Below are positions 1 through 6,474 of a DNA stretch of 10,814 nucleotides, one piece after another. The position numbers and the translations under genes were made by a program. Location: assembly GCA_903881535.1 (NCBI GenBank), contig CAIRTT010000273.1:1-10814 (forward strand). Reading direction: 5' to 3'. The notes beneath the pieces were generated by a model, which saw only the letters and a program-made list of their open reading frames with translations, was not told where the DNA came from and made no database searches. Position 1 is the stretch's first letter; each line of letters begins with the position of its first letter. Source of the DNA: an uncultured Armatimonadota bacterium (GTDB lineage Bacteria > Armatimonadota > Armatimonadia > Armatimonadales > Armatimonadaceae).

Positions 1-1144
1 ACGCACCTTCGCCGAACTCGGCCGCCGCCTCCCCGTGACGGGAGCCTACTACCGCATCTTCTCAGAGGCTTACTCACCCGCCATCGCCTTTGCCATTAAT
101 GCCGTAACGCTGATTTCAAACTCGGTGACCATCGGGGGAGTCGCGCTGATCGGCGCCGATTACATCCATGGCGTCCTCCCAGGCTTCCCTGTGAATGCCA
201 TCGCAGCCGGGTGCATCATCGTTTTTTACATCGTCAACCTCCTTGGCCTCCGGACCAGCGCGACGACGCAAAACATCATGATTGGCATCAAGCTCGCTGC
301 CATCGCAGTGATCATTTTGTGTTTGGTGATGCTGCCAAGTGCACCTGTTCCCAATGCGGTGGCCGTTATCACAGAGAAGGTCAACCACTCGCCGCTTGCC
401 GCGCTTGGGATTGCGCTGATCGCGGTTTCGTTCACCTATGGCGGCTATCAGCAGTCGATTAACTTTGGCGGTGACAGTGATGCGCGTGGCCAACAGGTCC
501 CAAAGGCCATCATGCTGGGGACGTTCCTCGTGATGGCGATTTACATCCTCACAAATATCGCCTACGTCCATGTCATCGGGTTTGAAGCCCTGAAAACAAC
601 GGACAATATTGCATCCGTGGTCGCGACGAACCTGATGGGTCCGCTCGGCGGAAAGATTCTCGCGGCGATTTTGTTTATCTCGGTCTGCGGCGCCATTAAT
701 GTCAACTTTATGACGAATCCGCGCGTGATGACGGCGATGTGCGAGGATGGCGTGTTGCCTAAGTGGTTTACGCATACCGACAAGTCCCGGCATGTGGATC
801 CGCGTGCGCTCTCAATTTTTGCCGCGGGGTCCTTTGCCAGTGTGTTCGTCGGGAAGTCGTTTGAGCACTTGCTGACATTTACGATTTTTCTGGACTGTAT
901 CGGGATGATTTTCGCGGCGGGGTCGCTTTTCGTGCTCGCGAAGCGTCTGCCGGTGACGCTGCAACTGAAGGTGTTGACGGCGGTTTTTATCGCTGGCTAT
1001 GCGTTTATTGGGTTCAGTGTGTACAACGATGACCCTAAGGCGGCGATTGTTGGCACGATTTTAACGACAGTGGTGAGTTTGCTCGGCTGGGTGATGTTGC
1101 GTTCACGAAGTGGTGGCGCGCGGCATCCGGAGGAGGTTTCGTGA
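1..1144 (+). CDS. APC-family amino acid permease, C-terminal part (5' end outside window)
   Basis: Integral inner-membrane transporter that probably imports or exchanges an amino acid or related amine. The frame is open from base 2, so the GTG at 35 is not the true start. The 380 visible residues begin with RTFAELGRRLPVTGAYYRIF, which matches the conserved stretch after TM2 of APC permeases (ELG..P.sG.Y), so roughly the first 60-80 residues are missing. About ten hydrophobic segments follow. They include one with FTYGGYQQSINFGGD, equivalent to the substrate-binding TM6 region, and a cytoplasmic loop NPRVMTAMCEDGVLPKWF, which resembles the conserved 'R....a.DG.lP..f' loop after TM8. The TGA stop at 1142-1144 overlaps the next gene's ATG by one base, which suggests a shared transcript. 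Family assignment is firm. The substrate cannot be told from sequence. Confidence 0.9.
   Translation, partial: RTFAELGRRLPVTGAYYRIFSEAYSPAIAFAINAVTLISNSVTIGGVALIGADYIHGVLPGFPVNAIAAGCIIVFYIVNLLGLRTSATTQNIMIGIKLAAIAVIILCLVMLPSAPVPNAVAVITEKVNHSPLAALGIALIAVSFTYGGYQQSINFGGDSDARGQQVPKAIMLGTFLVMAIYILTNIAYVHVIGFEALKTTDNIASVVATNLMGPLGGKILAAILFISVCGAINVNFMTNPRVMTAMCEDGVLPKWFTHTDKSRHVDPRALSIFAAGSFASVFVGKSFEHLLTFTIFLDCIGMIFAAGSLFVLAKRLPVTLQLKVLTAVFIAGYAFIGFSVYNDDPKAAIVGTILTTVVSLLGWVMLRSRSGGARHPEEVS
1129..1136 (+). promoter_or_regulatory. Ribosome binding site of the esterase gene
   Basis: GGAGGAGG lies inside the last codons of the permease gene. It is seven bases upstream of the ATG at 1144 but only four upstream of the GTG at 1141. 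Normal Shine-Dalgarno spacing therefore favours ATG 1144 as the start. Confidence 0.7.
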
Positions 1145-2013
1145 TGAAGCATTTGGCGATGTTTTTCGCGGTGGTGGCGACTCTGGTTTCGTTCGTGGGA
1201 CGTGTGGATGCGCAGGTCGTACTGGAGAAAGGGATTGAGTATTCCAACCCGGACAACCAGCATTTGCAGCTGGATATGGCGCGTCCTAGTGCCGCAAGTG
1301 GGCCCCTGCCAGCCATTATTTGCATTCACGGCGGCGGGTTTCGCGCGGGGTCGCGGGATGGCTACCTTGGCCTCATCCAACAGCTCGCCGGGCGCGGGTA
1401 TGTGGCGGTTACGGTGAGCTATCGGCTGGCGCCGAAGTATCCGTTTCCGGCAGCCGTCCACGATGTCAAAGCGGCAGTGCGTTGGCTTCGTGCGAATGCG
1501 GCGAAATACAATATTGACCCGAATCGTATTGGGGTTACGGGCGGCTCGGCGGGTGGTCACCTCGCGCTTTATCTTGGCGTGACGGGCGATGTTGCAGCCA
1601 TCGAAGGGGATGGCGGTAACGCGGGCCAGTCGAGTGCGGTGCAGTGTGTTGTGAATGTGTATGGCCCAAGTGACTTTACGAAGTCGTATGGCAAGAGCGT
1701 GGATGCGGCGGAGGTTCTTCCGCTGTTCCTTGGCGGGAATGTTGAGCAGCAGCGCAAGCGGCATCTGGAGGCCAGCCCGCTCTACTGGGTGACACCGAGC
1801 GCGCCTCCGACGCTTTGTATCCACGGGACGCAGGACAAGTATGTGGCCTACGAGCAGTCCATCTGGATGGTGGATCGCCTCTTAGCGGCGGGCTGCGAGG
1901 CGGAGCTGACAACGATTAGCGGCGGCGGGCACGGCTTCAACGCCGAGCAATCCAAGGTCGCAGATGCGGCGCTGTTTGCATGGTTTGACAAGTATTTGAA
2001 GGCTGGGAAGTAG
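1144..2013 (+). CDS. Secreted alpha/beta-hydrolase esterase/lipase (HGGG, HSL/BD-FAE-like)
   Basis: Predicted exported serine hydrolase, most likely a carboxylesterase or acetyl/feruloyl-type esterase. Length is 289 residues from ATG 1144. Residues 1-23 look like a signal peptide (Lys-His n-region, AMFFAVVATLVSFVG core, VDA-Q cleavage site); there is no lipobox Cys. The oxyanion-hole motif HGGG is at 62-65, the nucleophile elbow GGSAGG has Ser135, the acid Asp231 sits in HGTQDK, and the base His263 sits in GGGHGFN, so the catalytic triad looks complete. YRLAPKYPFPAAVHD after the first motif is typical of the hormone-sensitive-lipase/BD-FAE group. The ORF could also begin at GTG 1141, but the ribosome binding site fits ATG 1144 better. 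The start overlaps the permease stop by one base. The natural substrate is unknown; plant-polymer ester side chains are one possibility. Confidence 0.9.
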   Translation: MKHLAMFFAVVATLVSFVGRVDAQVVLEKGIEYSNPDNQHLQLDMARPSAASGPLPAIICIHGGGFRAGSRDGYLGLIQQLAGRGYVAVTVSYRLAPKYPFPAAVHDVKAAVRWLRANAAKYNIDPNRIGVTGGSAGGHLALYLGVTGDVAAIEGDGGNAGQSSAVQCVVNVYGPSDFTKSYGKSVDAAEVLPLFLGGNVEQQRKRHLEASPLYWVTPSAPPTLCIHGTQDKYVAYEQSIWMVDRLLAAGCEAELTTISGGGHGFNAEQSKVADAALFAWFDKYLKAGK

Positions 2014-2060
2014 GGGTTGTGGATGTAGCACTCGACTTAACTTGCTAACAATCACCCCTA
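2011..2060. terminator. Imperfect nested inverted repeat between convergent genes, possible bidirectional terminator
   Basis: The 61-base gap between the esterase stop and the hsdR stop holds an outer arm pair TAGGGGT (2011-2017) / ACCCCTA (2054-2060) and an inner pair TAGCA (2026-2030) / TGCTA (2043-2047). Together they could fold into an interrupted hairpin. The position between two convergent genes suits a shared terminator. There is no T-run on either side, so a classical intrinsic terminator is not demonstrated. Nothing else is seen in the gap. Confidence 0.3.
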
Positions 2061-2074
2061 AAGAAAACTTCCGC

Positions 2075-5071
2075 TTACGCAGTCAAACCAAACACAATGT
2101 CCCCGACGAACCTCCGGAATGAATCATTTTCCACAAATTGCTTATAGACCTGCGTATCATCCTTCAACAGTAGCTGCATCGCCTTGCTAAGAGCCTGATC
2201 GTGGGCAATCCGCGCAGTATGCGGCGTATTCGCCTTGGCATTCATGAACGCTGCGTCAGCCGCCACCTTGGGCGCGATGTCTTCGCGTATGCGACGCACG
2301 ATGCGGTCGCCGTCATCAAACAGTGTCCCAAACTGGTCGTTGAAGGACTTAAGGATGCTGCTAAGCCGATCGATTTCTGGCTGGGCCATGCGGCCACCAG
2401 CATCTGTCGGCACGGGATCGATCTCAGCATCCTTGTCCTCAAGCGCGATCTTCAGCGCCGTCTTTTTCTCGACCCGGTAGCTGTCCATATCGATTGCTTC
2501 GAGGATGCCCTTGGCTAGGTCCTCTTCTTGCGGCGCGGGGAGCTTCGGCAATAGCAGGTTGAGTAAGATCGATAGTTTCTCCCAACCTGCATTGTTGTAG
2601 GTGATAACCGACGAGAGGAACGCATAGGTGCGACAGAAGGACTTTGCTTTTCCCTTGAAATCGACTTGCCCGTCCTCGTCGAGATGCCCGATGTATTCGG
2701 CGACGCAGGCATCGAGGATTGGGTCAAGTTGCTCGCGAGACGCGCCACCGACAAACAGCGCCGCCAAGGTATCTACCTGATCCGGTCCATACACTTGCGC
2801 AGCGTCCAGAGCCCCCTTTAGGTCGTGTAACTTATTCGGGTCCGTCTCCTCAGCCAGCAGCGTGGTGCGATAGTAGTCCTGAAATGCGAATGTCACCGCC
2901 CCGGCGTTGTTTTGGAAGTCGAGCACGAAGCAGTCATGCTTCTTTGGGTGTGCGCGATTAAGGCGAGAGAGCGTCTGCACGGCCTTGATGCCCGAAAGGG
3001 GCTTGTCCACGTACATCGTGTGTAACAGTGGCTCGTCGTAGCCCGTCTGGAACTTGTCGGCGCAGATTAGGAATCGGTAAGGGTCGGTCTGGATCTTGCT
3101 GGCGATGTCATTGCTGGGAAAGCCGTTAAGCGAGGTCTCGGTCACCTTCGCCCCACCGTATTCGTGCTCACCAGAGAAGGCAACGATAGCCTGATACGGG
3201 CTTTTCCTCTCGGCGAGGTAAGCCTTGAAGGCATGGAAGTATTGGATCGCCCGCGCGATGCCATTGCAGATCACCATTGCCCTAGCCTCGCCGCCGATCT
3301 TGCCGGTTGCGATCACCTGCTCGTGGAAATGATCTGCCATGATCTCGGCCTTAAGCCGAATGGCGTGTTCGTGGCTTTCGACATACTTACGTAACTTCTT
3401 CTTCGCCTTTTTGACGTCAAACTCCGGGTCGGCTTCAGTCTTGGCAACCAGCTTGTAGTAGCTGTCAACCGGCGTGTAGGCCTTAAGTACATCTACGATG
3501 AAACCTTCCTCAACCGCCTGCTTCATCGTGTATGTGTGGAATGGGCGGTGCTTGACCTTGCCCTCGCCGTCTGGATGAAGCGCCTCGCCAAACATCTCAA
3601 GCGTCTTGTTCTTGGGCGTGGCGGTGAACGCGAAATAACTGGCGTTCGTCAACATCTTGCGCGCCGCCATGCGCTTCTCCAGCGCCTCGTTCACCGTGTC
3701 TTCCGGGTCTAGGCACTCGTCGTCTCCTGGTGTGCCGAGCGCCTGGCTCATTGCCGCCGAGGTCCGGCCACCCTGACTTGAATGGGCCTCGTCGATGACG
3801 ATAGCGAAAGTCTTGCCCCCCTCGGTAGCGATCTCGTCAAGGATAAATGGAAACTTCTGCACCGTCGAGACGATGATCTTCTTACCCTGCTCGATGAACT
3901 TGCGTAGGTCGCCAGAGCGTTCAGCGTGGCCAACTGTGGCACCCACTTGCATGAACTGTTTGATCGTCGCCTGTATCTGGCTATCGAGGATGCGCCGGTC
4001 GGTAACGACGATAACTGAGTCGAAAACCTCGCGACCGTCACGCTTCAATCCAATCAACTGGTGCGACAACCAAGCGATGGAGTTACTTTTGCCACTCCCC
4101 GCCGAGTGCTGGATCAGGTAACGCTTGCCCTCACCGTGGGAAGTCACATCGGCTAGCGCCTGCCGTACCAACCGCAGCTGGTGGTAGCGTGGCCACACCT
4201 GTTTCCGCTTCTTCTTACCAGTCTTGGGATCCTTCTCCTCGACGATCTGGGCGTAGTTTTCGAGAATGTCGGTGAGCCCCGCTGGCGTAAGGACCTCTTT
4301 CCAGAGGTAATCCGTCTTGATACCGGTGGGGTTGGGCGGGTTGCCCGCACCATCGTTGTGCCCCAGATTGAACGGCAGGAACCATGAGCCCTTACCTTTG
4401 AGCTCAGTACTCATCATTACTGCACTGTCATCCACCGCGAAATGCACCACACAGCGTCCGAACGCAAAGAGCGGCTCACGGGGGTCGCGGTCGCGGCGGT
4501 ACTGCTCTACCGCATCGGCTACTGTCTGTTTCGTGAGGCTGTTTTTGAGCTCAAAGGTGGCGATAGGCAAGCCGTTGATGAACAGGCCTAGGTCGAGCGA
4601 GCGGCGAGTCTGATCTGTGCTGTAGGCGAGCTGTCGGGTGAGCGAGAAGCGGTTCTGGCCGTGCAGCGATGCGGCCTTGGCGTTGCCGGGAGAAGGCGTA
4701 CCGTAGAATAAGTCAATGTGTAGCGGCCCGTGGTCGATGCCCTTGCGGAGCACATCGATCACGCCGCGTTTGCCGACCTCACTCGACAACCGGGTGAGGA
4801 ACTTGAGGCGGTTGAAGTCCTTGGGGTCGTTACTGAGCGCAAGCTTCGTGACTGTCTCTGGCTGAGTAGCGAGCAAAAAGGAGAAGAGCTGCGCTGTGTC
4901 AAGGGCCTGGGTGCGATCGTAGTCCTGTGGGCTGCCGGCGTAGTACCCGGTGCCGCCATAAGGCGCTGGTGCCTCTGCCACTGAATTGGGCAAAACGGCA
5001 AGGCCATCCGTGCCGGTCATGTAGCGGAAGATGATGGTCTCGAGGCCCTTCTCACTGATGTCGGTACTCAT
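2075..5071 (-). CDS. hsdR: Type I restriction enzyme motor/nuclease subunit HsdR
   Basis: Restriction subunit of a type I R-M complex. It translocates DNA using ATP and cleaves far from the recognition site when bound to HsdM2-HsdS. The 998-residue length is normal for the family. The N-terminal nuclease core is Asp160 ... Glu174-x-Lys176 (ATFELKN), with the Asp-to-Glu spacing of the PD-(D/E)xK site in EcoR124I-type HsdR. The SF2 motor follows: Walker A AGSGKS at 324-329, DEAH at 427-430 followed by SSQGG, motif III TATP at 483-486, CADKFQTGYDEP at about 670-681, and motif VI QTLSRLNR at 699-706. The C-terminal helical region runs from about 750. No frameshift or missing key residue is seen. 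The ATG forms a 4-base ATGA overlap with the stop of the DprA-like gene, preceded by GTGAGG (5079-5084) at seven bases. It is the last gene of the operon and ends with TAA facing the convergent esterase gene. Confidence 0.97.
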   Translation of the reverse strand: MSTDISEKGLETIIFRYMTGTDGLAVLPNSVAEAPAPYGGTGYYAGSPQDYDRTQALDTAQLFSFLLATQPETVTKLALSNDPKDFNRLKFLTRLSSEVGKRGVIDVLRKGIDHGPLHIDLFYGTPSPGNAKAASLHGQNRFSLTRQLAYSTDQTRRSLDLGLFINGLPIATFELKNSLTKQTVADAVEQYRRDRDPREPLFAFGRCVVHFAVDDSAVMMSTELKGKGSWFLPFNLGHNDGAGNPPNPTGIKTDYLWKEVLTPAGLTDILENYAQIVEEKDPKTGKKKRKQVWPRYHQLRLVRQALADVTSHGEGKRYLIQHSAGSGKSNSIAWLSHQLIGLKRDGREVFDSVIVVTDRRILDSQIQATIKQFMQVGATVGHAERSGDLRKFIEQGKKIIVSTVQKFPFILDEIATEGGKTFAIVIDEAHSSQGGRTSAAMSQALGTPGDDECLDPEDTVNEALEKRMAARKMLTNASYFAFTATPKNKTLEMFGEALHPDGEGKVKHRPFHTYTMKQAVEEGFIVDVLKAYTPVDSYYKLVAKTEADPEFDVKKAKKKLRKYVESHEHAIRLKAEIMADHFHEQVIATGKIGGEARAMVICNGIARAIQYFHAFKAYLAERKSPYQAIVAFSGEHEYGGAKVTETSLNGFPSNDIASKIQTDPYRFLICADKFQTGYDEPLLHTMYVDKPLSGIKAVQTLSRLNRAHPKKHDCFVLDFQNNAGAVTFAFQDYYRTTLLAEETDPNKLHDLKGALDAAQVYGPDQVDTLAALFVGGASREQLDPILDACVAEYIGHLDEDGQVDFKGKAKSFCRTYAFLSSVITYNNAGWEKLSILLNLLLPKLPAPQEEDLAKGILEAIDMDSYRVEKKTALKIALEDKDAEIDPVPTDAGGRMAQPEIDRLSSILKSFNDQFGTLFDDGDRIVRRIREDIAPKVAADAAFMNAKANTPHTARIAHDQALSKAMQLLLKDDTQVYKQFVENDSFRRFVGDIVFGLTA

Positions 5072-6474
5072 TTGTTATCCTCACAATCCGGGAATTGCGC
5101 AATCGGTTGCCAGAGTTGTCCAAATAACATGTCATTCCTACTAACGTAAATGGCACGGTTCCTCTGCTTTTCGATTGAGCCTTCTTCGATAAGTCGTTGC
5201 AACCACGCTCTGGCTTGCGCGTTCGAAATATTGAGCGCCATAGCAATCTCGATGTCTTTCATCGGTACCTTCAACATTGACACCATCAATTCGCGGGCAA
5301 CCGCAAACAGAGCGTCGGCAGGTGTTGACGGCGCTACAGCCGCAGTAGTGGTTGGTACGGCAACAGATTCGGGTGAATCGACAGTAGTTGGAGCTGGCTC
5401 TAGTTTCGGCTCAACTGGTTCTTCGAGCTGGGGGGTAATCTCAGGGCTCAAGGTGGAAATTGACGCCTTACCTGACTGTCCCTCACCGGAAAACAAAGTC
5501 AGACCCAACTGATGAGACATCACCTGAGTAGGTCCGGAAGTCATTAAGACTGCCTTAAGCTCATTGGCGTCTTTCGGATTCGGCCATGGGACTGCTCCCT
5601 TGCTGAGTAAGGCATCGAGCCCGGGAGTAGGGCGTCCAGTTGATCGAACATATACAGGCGCGAGCTTTTCGCTGTCCAACTGCTCGACGGCACCGGCCCA
5701 AGTACCACCCTTATTCAGATCTGAATTAACAATCAAGGATGCATCTGCCAAAGCGTAGATAACCTTATTACGCTGCACGGTGTTAACGGCGTTGATCCCA
5801 ACACTTGGGTCGTAAGGAGAGATCAGTAAAAGTCGGCCATCGAGTATCAAATTACGATGGTCACGGTTCATTGTCGACCGTTCAAGACCATCGGCGAGTA
5901 CGGCAGTCACCGTACCACCCGCTTCAAGTGCGCCGTGCATGACAGCCTTATCGATACCTTTGGCTCCACCCGATACGAGGTTAAACCCGGCCTCGGCAGT
6001 GAGCTGACCCACTGCACTTGCATAGGCGATTAATGTGTCATCCACGTTTCGAGTACCGACCACAGCCAGGCCACCACTCGCAAGTAATGATATGTCACCA
6101 CAACAATACAGAACGGGGGGTGCAGTATTGGGCAGATGCTCTTTCAGGCGGCGTGGGTATTCGGAATCCGCGAGACTGACCACCCAAATGGAGCGTGCTT
6201 GCCAACGTTCGATGACCTGGCTCAGGAGGAAGCCTCTCCCCATTAGACGTTGCAGTCGTGCTGCATCGATACCAGACTGGCAGGCACGCATGAGCTCAGC
6301 CCCATCCGGTGATAACAGATCTGAGAGCTTGTGTTGAATCTTGTTCAGCTTGCGTGCAAGGCTCACTAATTCACTGGGTGACAACAAATCCTGAGACACC
6401 GGTGCGCGTCCAGCGATCAGCGGCGCGGTCAAAAGAAGAATTGCCTGAGTGTTTGGAGACAATGCACGGATCAT
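5068..6474 (-). CDS. dprA: DprA/Smf-like Rossmann-fold (SLOG superfamily) protein with C-terminal winged helix
   Basis: Length is 468 residues from the preferred start at ATG 6474. Canonical DprA binds single-stranded DNA and loads RecA in transformation; this copy sits in a restriction operon and probably has a defence role. Residues 1-110 are a helical N-terminal region (starts MIRALSPNTQAILLLTAPLI). The Rossmann core follows, with AVVGTRN at 137-143, SGGAKGID at 168-175 (canonical SGGARGID) and a conserved NKVIYALADASLIVNS / KGGTWAGA block at about 236-262. Residues 330-385 form a Pro/Ala/Thr/Glu-rich linker, and 386-445 fit a winged helix of the kind found at the C-terminus of many DprA proteins. 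The frame is open to ATG 6564, but ATG 6474 gives an exact ATGA overlap with the helicase stop, has AAAGGGA upstream, and starts at the conserved LSPNTQ segment. It also overlaps hsdR by ATGA. It is longer than typical DprA (about 280-380 residues), so it is probably a specialised paralogue. Confidence 0.9.
   Translation of the reverse strand: MIRALSPNTQAILLLTAPLIAGRAPVSQDLLSPSELVSLARKLNKIQHKLSDLLSPDGAELMRACQSGIDAARLQRLMGRGFLLSQVIERWQARSIWVVSLADSEYPRRLKEHLPNTAPPVLYCCGDISLLASGGLAVVGTRNVDDTLIAYASAVGQLTAEAGFNLVSGGAKGIDKAVMHGALEAGGTVTAVLADGLERSTMNRDHRNLILDGRLLLISPYDPSVGINAVNTVQRNKVIYALADASLIVNSDLNKGGTWAGAVEQLDSEKLAPVYVRSTGRPTPGLDALLSKGAVPWPNPKDANELKAVLMTSGPTQVMSHQLGLTLFSGEGQSGKASISTLSPEITPQLEEPVEPKLEPAPTTVDSPESVAVPTTTAAVAPSTPADALFAVARELMVSMLKVPMKDIEIAMALNISNAQARAWLQRLIEEGSIEKQRNRAIYVSRNDMLFGQLWQPIAQFPDCEDNK

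Noticed and set aside
35..37. GTG at 35 as start of the permease
   Set aside because: The frame is open to the window edge and the residues before it (RTFAELGRRLP) are conserved permease sequence, so the gene is truncated by the window, not started here.
116..793. 225-codon open frame on the minus strand opposite the permease
   Set aside because: Very high Arg/Asp/His content and no motif; antisense of a well-supported membrane protein.
997..1824. 275-codon open frame on the minus strand antisense to the permease/esterase
   Set aside because: It is rich in Arg/His/Thr with no recognisable domain and lies opposite two genes with clear conserved motifs; it is a shadow frame.
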